From assembly GCA_019009955.1 (NCBI GenBank), contig CM032230.1, positions 34,620,501 through 34,684,500 on the forward strand: 64,000 nt of DNA, written 5' to 3'. Shown piece after piece: positions 12,181 through 24,010 of the stretch (position 1 is its first letter; every line of letters starts with the position of its first letter). The notes under the pieces were generated by a model that worked only from the letters and a program-made list of their open reading frames with translations, made no database searches and was not told where the DNA came from. Source of the DNA: Riptortus pedestris (Eukaryota; Arthropoda; Insecta; Hemiptera; Alydidae). Made by a program: the position numbers and the translations under genes.

Positions 12181-13845
12181 AGATAATTTTATTGATTTAT
12201 AAGATGTAATTACTATGAAATTAAGGATAACTGAAACAAATGGGTAAGAAAAGAAAGAGTAGTAAATCTACCAAAAAAATAAGATTGGTAATTTCTTCTA
12301 ATTTACTTCGTCTATCGTTGTTTTTTTTTTATTAATTGTGTATTTATTTTATTATTACGGTATTTCATTGAATCTTCTATTTTTATTATTTATATAATTG
12401 AATTTAATTTTTAACGAAAGGCCACTTAGGTGTTAGTTGAAAATCAATTACGGGAATTAATTTAATGACTTCTTTAGTAACTATAAAACACATCTATAAA
12501 TTTCTAACTTTTAATACTTTATATGATCATAAGGAAAGGATTCTACTCCGTTTGATTGTGTGCTAATGGTGGCTTATCTCACAAACGAAATAGCATCTAC
12601 AAGTCTGAGTTATGAAGGCGAAAAACTCTTGTGTATTACAAGCATCTATCTATCACTGTCAATTAAGCAATAACAGATTATCTCTAGCTGTCTAGGTAAT
12701 TTTTTTATGGCCTATTCCAATTTTAAAGGTAGGTCATTCCTTTATTCAATATTTTCCAATTCGAAATATTGGATATATTATAATTTGAGTTTGTAGGTGT
12801 GGGCGGGAGCCCACACCCCTGTCCTGGTTTTATTGATAATGCGATATCAACAACATAGAGTATTTTATTTCCTATTAAATTCTATTATGGTAAATTCCCG
12901 AGTTCATGCCTAAAATACTGTTCTAGTTTGAGAAAATCCTTTACAAAACATTACTTAAAAAACTTAGAAAACACCGCAGAAAAAAATCACTCAAAAAGCT
13001 CCACAATGATTAGAGTCATGCATAACCACATTCCAAGAAGAAATCTCATGAAAACCAATAAGCATGAGAGTTTTTGTCACGCAATGGCGGCTCGGTTCTG
13101 AAACATAATATCCTTAATCAATATTAGAGCCGTGCAGAAAATTACTGGTCAACCAAAGTCACGAATGATATTTCTGCTGCATTGCAAAATTTATTCAAAT
13201 GGGTAGTTAATGTATGTTTGAAATGGATACCTGAGCAAATCATTTTAATTGAATAAAATGTTTGCTCAGCGCAATGTGTAAATTATTGGTAGAAATTACC
13301 TCACGACAGTTGGTTTTATAATTTTGATTCAGAAATGCACTGAAAATAACAAATTTTATCCTGAAAAATGTTGTTTTCAAATAAACTTTTTTAAAATAAT
13401 TTCGATGGGGAATGTCTTTCATCACTGGTCAATTCTTTTATTATCTTTCTGGTGCCAGCAGGGATATGTGTAATTCACGATAACCACTAAGCAACGGAAT
13501 CTGTTTGTCAAATAAAAAATGGCCAGTACTGTGGAATGGTAGATTTAACAAAAGATTACGCTGAAAATAATCAGCTACTCAAGCTATATTCTTGCCGCGG
13601 TTCGTGATGATTTTCTACAAATCTTCAGGCCCAAAACTTTCTATGCGCTTGCCACAAACTCGGTAGTTAAATGTTTCATGTATAACTAGTGGTCAAGTTC
13701 GTTATCGGCAAACATCGGATCTGGAGTAGTAGGAATTTACTGCAGTAAAATGCAAAGTGGTAAATATCACCGTTTAAAGTGTCTGGTCGAAAAATGTTAC
13801 ATATTCAATTTTGTCCATAATTTCCTCCAAATCAGCTATAATTTA
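12181..13845. other. Unassigned AT-rich DNA with one GC-rich hairpin
   Basis: A perfect 9-bp stem with GGGA loop (GGTGTGGGC 12796-12804, GCCCACACC 12809-12817) stands out from the surrounding AT-rich sequence. No gene is recognised. Confidence 0.4.
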
Positions 13846-13848
13846 TTT

Positions 13849-14471
13849 TTTACCCTAAGCGAAATCAGCTATAAAGATCGTACTCATGACGCGGGTTTTG
13901 AAACATTTCTTCAAATGTCCATCGATCCTAACCAGGAGATAAAAAGAGGTCCGTTCAAAACTGTATATATATATATATTTGTCTGTTACCGCTCTAGCGG
14001 TCGCAATTTTTGTTTGATCGTTACCAAACTCGATATTTAGTCTTTTTATGTAAAAACAAAGATCAAGTTCGTTAACGGCTGAAATCGGACCAGTGGGAGG
14101 GGGGGGGGTTTAGAGGGGAGGATATTCGAAAATTCGAATTTTATCTCCGTTACTATACGTCAGATTGAAAAGTTGTATAGAACTAATCTTATTCAAAAAT
14201 AAATGTACTATAAATATTGTTCTATACATTTATTCTGTATCTTGAATATTAACCGAGATATTTGCATTTGTATTCTGTGTGTGATCGGCAGGAGTCGGCT
14301 ATGTTCGGGACGTTCCGCCTTGAGCTCTGGCGGCCGTTTCCGTAACTATTCGTCCCTCGTGAATAGGTTTAGAGATACCTTTACTTTTACAGTTGTTATT
14401 GGGCAGATTTATCTACTGTATAACTTCACCTGGGAAATCTGCTTAGTTTACGCAGCCCCTGCGTGACGGAC
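13849..14471 (+). mobile_element. Family H element, GTCGGC module
   Basis: The palindrome end is reduced to CTAAGCGAAATCAGCTA. It retains the end block (ATGTCCATCGATCCTAACC), a short (TA)n, the hairpin ACCGCTCTAGCGGT, and the core with a G run. The middle module contains GATCGGCAGGAGTCGGC and GGCCGTTTCCGTAAC. It ends GGGAAATCTGCTTAG, ACGCAGCCCCTGCGT, GACGGAC. Confidence 0.9.
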
Positions 14472-14880
14472 TTTTATATATAAAGAAAGATCAAGTTCAT
14501 TTATGGCTGAAATTGTACCAGTGGAACGGTGGGTTCAAAGTGGGGAAATTTCAAAAAATTCTAGATATCTTCGTTATTATGCGTCGGATCTAAAAGTTCT
14601 ATATAATCAATCTTATTTAAAATGTAAAATTATATAAATTTTGTTTTGTACATTTTTTCTAACTATCTTTATTATTAAATGAGATATTAGCATTTTTACT
14701 TTTCGCCCTCATACTCATACTCCTGTCATATTAACAATAAGCTGTTATTTTAAGAAGCACATTATTTGAAGCCTCAATACCAAATATTGTTCTTATTGAC
14801 CTTTTACGTTTTGATATAAATGAAAATATGTGACGCACGCGGGAAATCTGCTTACTTAACGCAACCTCTGTCTGACGGGC
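14472..14880 (+). mobile_element. Family H element, left part missing, abutting its neighbour
   Basis: It starts abruptly after the previous copy's GACGGACTTTT, inside the core (AAAGAAAGATCAAGTTC). It keeps the TTCGCCCTCATACTCATACT middle module and GATATAAATGAAAATATG, and ends GGGAAATCTGCTTAC, a decayed GC hairpin and GACGGGC. The head-to-tail arrangement of the two copies without spacer is notable. Confidence 0.85.
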
Positions 14881-14930
14881 TTTTATTCATAATTTCCTAC
14901 AATTCAGCTATATTTTACTTTTAGCAGATT

Positions 14931-15043
14931 CCCCTTAAAGGAAATCAGCTATTGATGTCAAACTCATGACGCGATTTTCGAAAAATTTCTTCAAATGTCC
15001 ATCGATCCTACCCAGGCGAAAATGAGGTCCCCTCAAAATTATA

Positions 15044-15082
<39 letters not shown>

Positions 15083-15821
15083 ATATATAGGTAAAAAGAA
15101 AGATCAAGTTCGTTAACGGCTGAAATCGGACCAGTGGGAGGGGGGGGGGTTTAGAGGGGGGATTTTCGAAAATTAGAAATATCTTCGTTACTATACGTCG
15201 GATCGAAAAATTGTATAGAATCAATCTTATTTCAAATTACTTTTACTATAAATATTTTTATATGCATTTATTCTCTATCTTAAATATTAAACGAGATATT
15301 GGCATTTTTCAGTTTTCAGCCATCAGCAAACCGCCACTTCTACTCATGTTACATAAACAATACTCAGCTACATAATAAATCCCATTATTCGGAGTTTAAT
15401 ACGAAAAATTGTATTCAAGAGACCTTTATTATACGAGATACATGCAAATATGTCCCGGTGACCCCCCCCCCCGTCTTAAGGTTTTGGACTACTAAAATTA
15501 AATTGATTGAGATAACAATTATTCTGACTTATTATTAATTACAGTACTAGATATAGTAAATAGTTCTCAATAAAATTAATATGTTATATTCTGATATATT
15601 TCAGTAATTGTTTTTCTTTCCAGTGTGAAGCGGGCAGACCCGTTTGTTTACATTTCTAACCTAACGCTTCCTGTCGGCAGGTTATTGAAATTGGATGAAA
15701 CATTTCTTATTTCCGTTTGTATTTATTCACGGTGGTGTTGTGTTACCAGTACGTAGATTTATCTATTAGTAAACTTCACGAGGGAAATCTGCTTAGTTTA
15801 CGCAGCCCCTGCGTGACGGAC
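14931..15821 (+). mobile_element. Family H element, full-length long subtype
   Basis: This is one of the most complete copies (about 890 bp). It runs TTAGCAGATTCCCCTTAAAGG, ATCAGCTATTG, TCATGACGCGATTTTCG, CCATCGATCCTACCC, (TA)n at about 15040-15090, AAGATCAAGTTCGTTAACGG, a G run and TTCGTTACTATACGTCGG. The TTTCAGCCATCAGCAAACCG module and the long-subtype module follow (C run, ACCCGTTTGTTTACATTTC, CACGGTGGTGTTGTGTTACC). It ends GGGAAATCTGCTTAG, ACGCAGCCCCTGCGT, GACGGAC. The GCTCTAGCGG hairpin next to the microsatellite is missing here. Confidence 0.9.
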
Positions 15822-16675
15822 TTTTTTTTACTTCCTTTTATTAAGTAAAGGGAATTGTAAGGGGGGGGGTTTCTCTGTTTTTTTTTCTCGATCCGATGCA
15901 TTGGAACGGAGATATTCCAAGACTGTTTCAAATAAAATAATTTTGATTGGAGTAAAGCAAAACATTTCGTATATCTAATTGATTAGGAGTAAATGCAAGT
16001 TAGTCATTTGGTGTCCACATCAGATTTTTGCTTACTCGGTTTTCATTAAGTAATGACCCATTAATACTAGTAGAGAAATATGAATGATGACTGTTGATGA
16101 TACATATGAAAAATTCAAATCGGTCTTATATAAGTCGAAGCGTAAGGATACAATGGGCAGGACATTGTGTAAGCAATGCGTTGCGTGTCTAATATACTCA
16201 AAGGTATTTACAAGATCGCGTCACTTGTAAACTTGGCTCATATGACTCATGAGCAAACACTGTAGAAGTGTTATTCTTCTGGTATACTTAACTGAAATTG
16301 TTGTATGTTAACTGAACAATTATTGTATTTGTTTACGTAATTTCTTCGAGACACACTTCTTTCTGATAACCATTCTCATTGATTACAATTACTTGTTATA
16401 TACTTTATTACCGTTATAATAGCAGTCATTTTAAAAGGCCCTAAAAAAAAAGAGTAATAATGCAAATTATGGGTTTGACGGATTTGATTAAAAACACTTC
16501 AAACATTTTTTTTATGAATTAGGAACTAGTATCATAACTTATTCACTATACATTATATTAACTTTATAAAAGTTTCATTTACCAGCGATAATCGTTTTCC
16601 TTAAAAAACAGTTAATCGCTATCAATCGCTAATATGCCTGCTAATGAACCTACTCATCATGATGAGTTTTAATTT
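15822..16675. other. Unassigned AT-rich DNA
   Basis: A G run at 15859-15867 and nothing else recognised. Confidence 0.4.
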
Positions 16676-17235
16676 TAGCAGATTTCCCGCGAGGGAAATC
16701 AGCTATTCAGGCCATACTCATGGCGCGATTTTCGAAATTTGTCTTCAAATGTCCATCGATCCTTCCTAGATGACGAAAATGAGGTCCGTTCAAAACTGTA
16801 AATATCTATCTATATATTTGTCTCTTACCGCTCTAGCAATTGTTGTTTAATCATCGCCAAACTCGGTATTTAATCGTTTAATGTAAAAAGAAAGATCAAG
16901 TTCGTTAACGGCTGAAATCGAACCAATGGGTGGGGGGAGGAATTTCGAAAATTCGAAATATCTCCGTTACTATACGTCGGATCGAATAATTGTATAGAAA
17001 CAATCTTATTGCAAATTAAATTTATTATAAATATTGTTATATACATTTACTCTCAATCTCGAATATTAACTGAGATATTTGCATTTTTATTAAGTGTAAC
17101 GGACGAGCTATGGTCGCTTCCCGCCAAAGCTAGTTCGGCCGTTTCCGTAACTGTTCGTCACTCGAATAGATATTTCTCTATTGTATAACATTACCTGGGC
17201 AATCTGCTTAATTTACGCAGCCCCTGCGTGATGGC
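16676..17235 (+). mobile_element. Family H element, GTCGGC-type module, both ends present
   Basis: The left end TAGCAGATTTCCC is followed by GCGAGGGAAATC, so the palindrome arms remain but the centre differs from TTAAGG. The microsatellite is nearly absent. The core (TTACTATACGTCGGATCG) and a short form of the second module (GGACGAGCTATGGTCGC, GGCCGTTTCCGTAACTG) follow. It ends GGCAATCTGCTTAA, ACGCAGCCCCTGCGT, GATGGCC. Confidence 0.9.
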
Positions 17236-17760
17236 CTTTTTTTCAACCTTAGTTACAATTGGGACCTCTGAAGATGAAAGTTTTAAACATAGCATTCAAC
17301 ATAAAAAGTGCTATTGAACTTTTCACGACCACATCCACAGTACTTAAATTCACCAAAAACTAACACGTATTTGGCTTATTTTCGTTTAGAGAATTAAAAT
17401 TCTCAAATCCCACCAATTTCAGCAAGTAAATGACGAAAATGAGGTACTTTAGACAATCACTTGTGTGAATTGTGTACGTAACATTTCCAAAAAAAAATTG
17501 GAAATATTCAAACGAAATGAACCCGAACTAAAAGGAATTATAAATCATGGAAGAATTAATGCTAATTGACATACCGTTTTGTTAAGTTTCGGTTCAGCCG
17601 TTAGTGCCACTAATGAGGTTTTAACGTCACATAAGAACTTAGGTATACACAAAAGTTTAAAAAATCCCTCAAACCTTCGCGAATCTAAATGAGTGTTGAT
17701 TTATACATTTATATATAATAATAGGGAGAATTTAGGTCGCCTAACCTAGTTTTTTCTTCT
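17236..17760. other. Unassigned DNA with a retroposon-like scrap
   Basis: GTTTCGGTTCAGCCGTTAGTG near 17587 resembles the 3' part of the retroposon described at 34938, but the rest is not alignable by eye. Confidence 0.3.
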
Positions 17761-17764
17761 TTTT

Positions 17765-18756
17765 TAGCAGATTTCCCTTAAGCTATTGAGGCCGTACTCA
17801 TGAAATATTGGTATGATTTTTTGAAATTCACTGCTAATACACATACCGAGTTTTACCTAGGAGATGACGAAAATGAGATCCGTTGGCAAATAATATATGT
17901 TGACTCTCTCTCTCTCTCTCTCTCTCTCATAACTCTCTTAAACTTCGGTATACGACAAAAATATATATAATATATAGTTACTATATAAATATATAAAATA
18001 AACAACTTTTGTTATGTTGCTCTATTTGCCGAAAAACCAATTGTTAAAACGAAATATCGATATTTTTAATCTTAAATATGTCGGTAATGTCGGTCCTGTA
18101 TTCGTGGAAAATTAATATAGCCGAAAAGTCTAAATTGGGTTTCCGTACATACCTGTTCGGTTCAGCCGTATGCGTAGAAAAGTATTGTAAAACATCACGT
18201 AGGAAATCTACTTTAGTGTTATGACAGCCCTGAAACGAAAAATTATCCTGAAATTTTACTTAGTGGAATGTACAGACAGAGGTTACAATTTTATATATAT
18301 ATAGATCTTTTTTGTCTGTTTCCGCTTAGCGGTTAGCTATTTTTGTTTGTACGTTACCATGACCCGATATTTAGTCGAAATTTTCTTCAAAAAGTCCATC
18401 GATCCTACCTAGTTAGATACGCAAATGAGGTCCATTAAAACTGTGTGTGTGTGTGTATAGAGGGGAGGATATTTCGATAAATATCATAAATATTCCATTA
18501 CTCTGTAACTTTTCGTTGAAAAATTGTACATAGACACCATAACTGCAAATAAATTTGTTTCTTTGGTGTTTGTTTGTTAATGATTGTTTTGTTACCTATC
18601 TTGAATATTAACCGAGTGATTTGCATGTTTATTAAATCTGGGTGGCTATACGGACGGATGACTTTCCGCCAACCAAGCTAGTCGGCTGAAACTATTCTCT
18701 CGAGAAATTTCTCTATTGTAAATAGGAGTGGGAAATCTGCTTAGTTTTACGCAGCC
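17765..18756 (+). mobile_element. Family H element split by a retroposon and rearranged
   Basis: The left piece (17765 to about 17930) has TAGCAGATTTCCC, GCTATTGAGGCCGTACTCATG and GAAAATGAGATCCGTT, then (TC)n. A retroposon follows (about 17940-18304). The right piece resumes with GTCTGTTTCCGCTTAGCGG and a short core. It then repeats the end block (AGTCCATCGATCCTACC) out of order before GAGGGGAGGATATTTCG, the second module (GCTAGTCGGCTGAAAC) and GGGAAATCTGCTTAG. The final GC hairpin is cut at GCAGCC. Confidence 0.75.
17940..18304 (+). mobile_element. Retroposon copy inside a family H element
   Basis: It shares with the copy at 34938-35595 the segments AATAAACAACTTTTGTTAT, CGGTTCAGCCGT followed by TGCGT, TGAAACGAAAA and the 3' end TACAGACAGAGGTTACAATT, then a short TA run ending ATAGAT. 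The 5' part is missing or diverged. The phrase GGTTCAGCCGTTTATGCGTG is typical of 3' ends of RTE-type LINEs or their SINE derivatives in arthropods; this assignment is from memory of such elements. Confidence 0.6.
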
Positions 18757-19718
18757 AAAATTAAAATTAGCGATATTTCGTTTCCTAATGTATGAAAGTG
18801 GCACGAGAGAGGAAGGTCTGGGATTATTTTTGCTATTTGGGCTGCTTAACTTTTGCTATACGTGTCAGCTTTTTTCGTTTCCAATATTTCCCGAGGTATG
18901 GGCTTTGATCCCGTCTATAGCGGAAGTGAAGATTTTCAATTGGGACAAAAGACCCAACCGAATATTTTGTCAAATCGGTATGTGTATGAGCTCTAACGCT
19001 GTTCAGTAAGCGGGGTCTTTTATCGATACCGGACAGCCAGGGGTGGGGGAATTGCTATTAGGGAAACATAATTTAGAATAAAATAGTATGGTATTTTATA
19101 ACCTAATCATTGATATTCGTTTTTGAGCAAATTTTTGCACATAACATTTCAGCTTGTTTAATTTTGTTATTGAAGTAACTTTTGTGGTATATTCCTTTGT
19201 CGAATAGTGCTTTCACATTCCTGCAGTATAGACGAGTTATACGCTAAAAACTATGTAGAAACGGAAGATGAACAATTGTAATAATTTGAAAAAAGGTCAG
19301 ACAGATGGATCTGCCAACCGAGAATAAATACAACTCGGTATGAGGAATTAGCATTAAGTATCTTCCAAGTGGTTATAAGCTTTACAAAAATTTCTTTTCG
19401 AAAAATATTATATATTTATAATACAGTTGGACAAGGGTTGGTTATAAGGGAGGCCTGAATAAAAATTCGGGATAGCACAAATGTCCATTTGTTTTCGACA
19501 AAACATGTACATAATAAAAGTTTGTTTACTCTTGTTATTTAGATAAACCTAGTAATTGGTGGAGAGGGTCAACAGTTGAAATAGACGAACAATGTTAATA
19601 TTTTTTTTTTTTTTTCATTTCCTTAATAACATTAAATCTAAGCATTAATCAGGAGACGGGAAATATGACAATTTATTGGACAGTGAAGACTTACATAAAA
19701 AATTAATTTTATTATTAA
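18757..19718. other. Unassigned DNA
   Basis: An open frame spans 18728-19009 but starts inside the preceding transposon and shows no motif. Nothing else recognised. Confidence 0.35.
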
Positions 19719-19806
19719 CAAATGCCAATAGCGGGTATTCAAACCCTGAACTGAGACGGTAATGTCAAAAGACCCAGGTTGCGAACCTCAAGGCCTTAAT
19801 GAAATG
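19719..19806 (-). mobile_element. Possible second tRNA-derived SINE
   Basis: On the minus strand a B-box-like CAGGGTTTGAATACCC lies downstream of an A-box-like TTGAGGTTCGCAACCTGG and is followed by GCTATTGGCATTTGTTAATAA, a tail like that of the other SINE family here. Only one copy is seen. Confidence 0.4.
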
Positions 19807-19850
19807 AATAAAATAACTAAAATACACTCCCCTCACATCGCTATATACAA

Positions 19851-19851
<1 letters not shown>

Positions 19852-19886
<35 letters not shown>
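19852..19886. repeat. (TA)n microsatellite
   Basis: A short pure TA run, not obviously inside a family H copy. Confidence 0.9.
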
Positions 19887-19888
<2 letters not shown>

Positions 19889-20334
19889 TTATATAAGTAT
19901 ATAATGACGGTATAAAACCCCTCAGACAATATTTTGAATCGACGTCATTATTTAATCATGATAGTATTTGCGGGCTTATGAAAAATTGTGCAATGAAGCC
20001 AACCTCAGCTGCTGATTTCTATAAAAGAGTTAAAAGGATTCAATTCAGTTTTGATTGCAATTTAATAAAGTTGAAGCCACAAAAACATCAATGATGTAAT
20101 TCCACCACTTTCTTCGTTCAGATAGGTCATGAGAGAGTTCATTTATTCATTACTCTGTTCATAAATTCCGTCGTTGTTCATTATTTATTAAAGTTGGTTT
20201 CGGCTTCTGATAGTTTATTGGAGCCAATAATGCTTATCAGTGAAATTGGGCGCTGTGTGTCCTACATTTTAATATTTAATAAAACAAGTTGAGTAGTATT
20301 TATTGATAAAAGTAATTGTAAGTCGCATAGTTTA

Positions 20335-20525
20335 CCATCCTACCTAGAAGATGTCGAAAATGAGGTCCGTTCAAAATTATATATATAATTGTGTGGATGT
20401 TTTCGACAAGGTTATATTTATATATGGTGTTGTTCTTTCTTGGAGTTTTTGTCAATGTTGGTGAACAAAAATTTTAGTTTATGCCAATATTTGGAGAATA
20501 TTTATTTTCTCTTCTTTGGGACAAG
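20335..20525 (+). mobile_element. Family H scrap plus half of a foldback element
   Basis: ACCATCCTACCTAGAAGATG and GAAAATGAGGTCCGTTC belong to the family H end block and end in a short TA run. From about 20389 the sequence TGTTTTCGACAAGG, TGGTGTTGTTCTTTCTTGG, CAATGTTGGTGAACAAAAA and GAGAATATTTATTTTCTC matches one arm of the foldback element at 34366-34660. Confidence 0.7.
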
Positions 20526-21206
20526 CAAGATTAAAAAAAGTCCGTCACGCAGGGGCTGCGTAAACTAAGCAGATTTCCCATGTGAAGTTTTACAATAGAG
20601 AAATCTGCATACTGGTAACACAGCACCACTGTGATTAAATACAAACGTTAATGAGAAATCTTTCAGTTACTTAAAATAAATTCCCAACTGAAACGGCCTC
20701 TGAATTTTAAGAATAATTTATATTTTAATACCTCAAATTTTAGTAGTCCAAGAACTAAAGAAGGGGGGGGCGGATGAATGGAACGTATTTGCATAAATCT
20801 CACAAAGTAAAGAAGGTAAGGTAAGGTTAGAACCGACAGGTAAGGTTAGAAGAAGCTTCCACCTGAGCCGAGTACTGGCGGAAATGGCCGACCTAATCCG
20901 AACTATACCCGACCACAGATTTCATAAAAATGCAAATATCTCGGTTAATATTCAAGATAGAGAATAAATGTATATAACAATATTTATAGTAAATTTAATT
21001 TGCAATAAGATTGATTCTGTACACTTTTTCGATCCGACGTATAGTAACGGAGATATTTCGAATTTTCGATATCCACCCATTAAATCCCCCCCCCACTGTT
21101 CCGATTTCAGCCGTTAACGAACTTGATCTTTCTTTTTACATAAAACGACTAAATATCGAGTTTGGTACCGATCAAACAAAAATTGCGACCGCTAGAGCGG
21201 TAACAG

Positions 21207-21272
<66 letters not shown>

Positions 21273-21394
21273 TTTTGAACGGGCTTCATTTTCGTCATCG
21301 ACTAGGTAGGATCGATGGACATTTGAAGAAAAAGGTAGAAAAGTCCGTCATAAGTACAACCTCAATAGCTGATTTCCCTTAAGGGAAATCTGCT
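20526..21394 (-). mobile_element. Family H element, full length with both modules
   Basis: A near-complete reverse copy. The GC hairpin ACGCAGGGGCTGCGT is at 20547-20561, then AAACTAAGCAGATTTCCC, the long-subtype module (CACCACTGTGATTAAATAC, a G run), the GTCGGC-type module (CTGAGCCGAGTACTGGCGG) and the core (TATAGTAACGGAGATATTTC). The hairpin ACCGCTAGAGCGGT precedes (TA)n at 21210-21268. The end block closes at the perfect palindrome GATTTCCCTTAAGGGAAATC (21371-21390) and TGCTAAAA. No protein is encoded; open frames through the TA run are artefacts. This copy and 55471-56299 define the family best. Confidence 0.92.
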
Positions 21395-21483
21395 AAAATA
21401 CTTAAAAACTACATTAAGTATGTGTACATTGTGTATTGCACTTCTGGTTACATTAGGAACTCTGGTTACAACCAGTCCACCAT

Positions 21484-22287
21484 TTGACTGCTACTGCTCT
21501 AGCGTTCGCAATTTTGGTTTGATCTTTATCAAACTCCATATTTAAACGTTTTATGTAAAACTAAAGGTCAAGTTCGTTAATGGCTGAAATCGACCAATGG
21601 GAAGGGGGGGTAGAAGGGGGATTTCGAATTTTCAAAATATCTCCGTTATTGTATGGATTTATGGGAGAATTGTATAGAACCAATCTTATTGCAAATTAAA
21701 TTTACTATAAATATTTTTATATACATTTACTATCTTTTTGAATATTAACAGAGATATTGGCATTTTTCAGTTTTCAGGAAACCCCTACTCCTGTTCATGC
21801 CACAAAAAGAATACTCTGTTATATAATAAGCTACATTATTCAAAGCTTAAATACCACACCCTTTTTCGAGAGACTTTTATTATGATACATGCAAATGTAT
21901 TCTGTTGACACCCCCCCTCCCGTCTGATCTTGATTGATTGAGATAAAAATTATTCTGATTCATTATAAATTACAGTACTAGATATAGTAAATAGTTTTCC
22001 ATGAAATTAATAAGTTATATTCAGATATTTCAGTAAATGTTTTTCTTGCGGGTGAAGAATATTTCTATCTGTTTATGTCTGACAGGTTTGCAGACCTGTT
22101 TGTTTACAATTCAGACGCTTTCGTTAGGAATTTATTAAAATTGACTGAAAGATTTCTTATTACCATTTGTATTTATTCACTTAATATTCACGGTGGGGTT
22201 GTGTTACCAGCATGTATTGTATGTATAACTATTGTTAAGCTTCACGAGAGAAATCTGCTTAGTTTACGCAGCCCCTGCGTGACGGAC
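21484..22287 (+). mobile_element. Family H element, long subtype, palindrome end missing
   Basis: It starts at the hairpin next to the microsatellite (TACTGCTCTAGCG). The core, a G run, the CAGTTTTCAGGAAACCCC module and the long-subtype module (CCTGTTTGTTTACAATTCAG, CACGGTGGGGTTGTGTTACC) follow. It ends with a mutated AGAGAAATCTGCTTAG, ACGCAGCCCCTGCGT, GACGGAC. Confidence 0.88.
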
Positions 22288-22936
22288 TTTTGTGTATTCG
22301 GACATAATATATTGACTGAAATAGATCCTTTAATCCTTTACTCGTAAGATCCATTGAACAAAATTTATTCAACTATTTTCAGTAGTTTAGGATTAACCCA
22401 TTACAACTCTGAAGGCGCTGTGTTTCGGCTAGAATTCGGTAGCCAGGATGGTCCTAATTCCTCGATTATGCTCATTGTGGAGTTCGTCGACTCCCTGACC
22501 TTGGCTAGTATCGACATAACCCCAAATGACCTCCAACCCCACCTTCCCTTTCAGCCTATCTTTCCCTCTCATCTTTTCTTTTTATAGCAGTTAAGACATT
22601 ATACCTCCTAGTAAATTACAACATATTTTTTCTATTCCCGGTTTTTTCAGAAATAGAACCTTGCAAAAGGGAAGCCGCAGTGAGGGGTTGTTAATGAATG
22701 AAATAGTAGTACAGTACAGAAAAAAGTTACTTCTTCGACTACTATTAGCTAATGAAATATGTTTTGTTGGGGTTTCCAGTAAGATGCATTCAAGATTCGT
22801 TCCTAATCAATTTCATTGTAGAGAATTTTTTCCAACAAAAACCTCTTAATCAATACGAAAAAAAAACATATTTTCTTTCCCATATGGAAATTAAGAATAA
22901 AAACTATTTCCTTCTTAATACAGTTATTTAATTACT
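22288..22936. other. Unassigned DNA
   Basis: A locally more GC-rich stretch at 22400-22580 (CGGCTAGAATTCGGTAGCC) has an open frame of 77 codons at 22354-22587 with no motif I recognise. Confidence 0.3.
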
Positions 22937-23080
22937 GTATTATTACTATTTATTAACGCCCACGTTTTGCTGCAACATCTAATTGGGGCGGGTTAAAGTG
23001 TATAACCTGTGGGTTGCCACTGTTTTCTAGCTACGGTGGGACTATGGATTTTACTTAAGGAAAAGTACTCTATTTCCCAG
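22937..23080 (-). mobile_element. SINE copy, decayed
   Basis: The tail (TATTTATTAACGCCCACG), TAATTGGGGCGGGTTA and TTTTCTAGCTACGGTGGGAC match the 3' part of the tRNA-derived SINE best seen at 63278-63486. The tRNA-like head is not recognisable. Confidence 0.65.
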
Positions 23081-23237
23081 ACGGTTTAGTTCGTCGTGAA
23101 ATTATCTTGTGCTGAGTAATTGCTGAAAATCTTTATTCGAACTGATGTATATTATTTTCAGTCTTTGTAGTTCTTTTGGTTCGACAACTTTTGCCACCTT
23201 TCCTTATAGGATTGTTACTTTATGATCCATGATCCCA

Positions 23238-24010
23238 GGCAACTTCAGGGTCTGCGTAAACTAAACAGATTTTCCACGCGAAGGGTTACAATAGATAAAT
23301 CTACATACTGGTGACATCACCGTGAATATAAGTGAATAAATACAAACCTTAATGAGAAATCATTCGGTCAATTTGCAAGTTTATAATCTCTACAACAGAA
23401 AGCGTCTGAATTCCAAACAAGCAGGTCAGCCAACATCTAAAACTAAATAGATAGATAGAAATATTCTAAACCGGAAAGAAAAACAATTACTGAAATATAT
23501 CTGAATATAACATTAATTTCATTAAAAACTATTCACTATTGCTAGTGCTGTAATTTATGAGTCAGATTAATGTTTATCTCAATCACTCAAATTTCAGTAA
23601 TCCAAGAACAAAAGAAGGGTGGGGGGGGGTATCAACAGAACGTATTCACATATATCTCCCAAGGTATAAGTTCAATGAAAACAATATTTGGTATTTAGCC
23701 TTGGAATGAAGTGGTTCATGATATAGCAGCTTATTAGTAATATGGCATTAGTAGGGGTGGGGGTTTACTCAAAGCCGAAAACTATAATTCCAAATATCGC
23801 GGTTAATAGTCATGATACAGAAAAAAATGTGTAGAACAACATTTATAAATCATTTAATTTTAAATAAGATTGGTTCTATACAATTTTTCGATTTGAGGTA
23901 TACAGGCATTTTGGAATCCCCCCTCCCACTGATCCGATTTCAGCCATTAACCACCTTTTTACATAAAACGATTAAACATCAAGTTTGGTTACGATCAAAC
24001 AAAAATTGCG
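23238..24010 (-). mobile_element. Family H element, long subtype, palindrome end missing
   Basis: It opens with a decayed GC hairpin and GCGTAAACTAAACAGATTTT. The long-subtype module (ACATACTGGTGACATCACC, AGGTCAGCCAACATC, G run), the AGTAGGGGTGGGGGTTTACTC module and a core with CCCCTCCCACTGATCCG follow. It stops at ATCAAACAAAAATTGCG, just before the hairpin and microsatellite. Confidence 0.88.

Noticed and set aside
18728..19009. 93-codon open frame
   Set aside because: It starts within the end of a family H element and shows no known domain.
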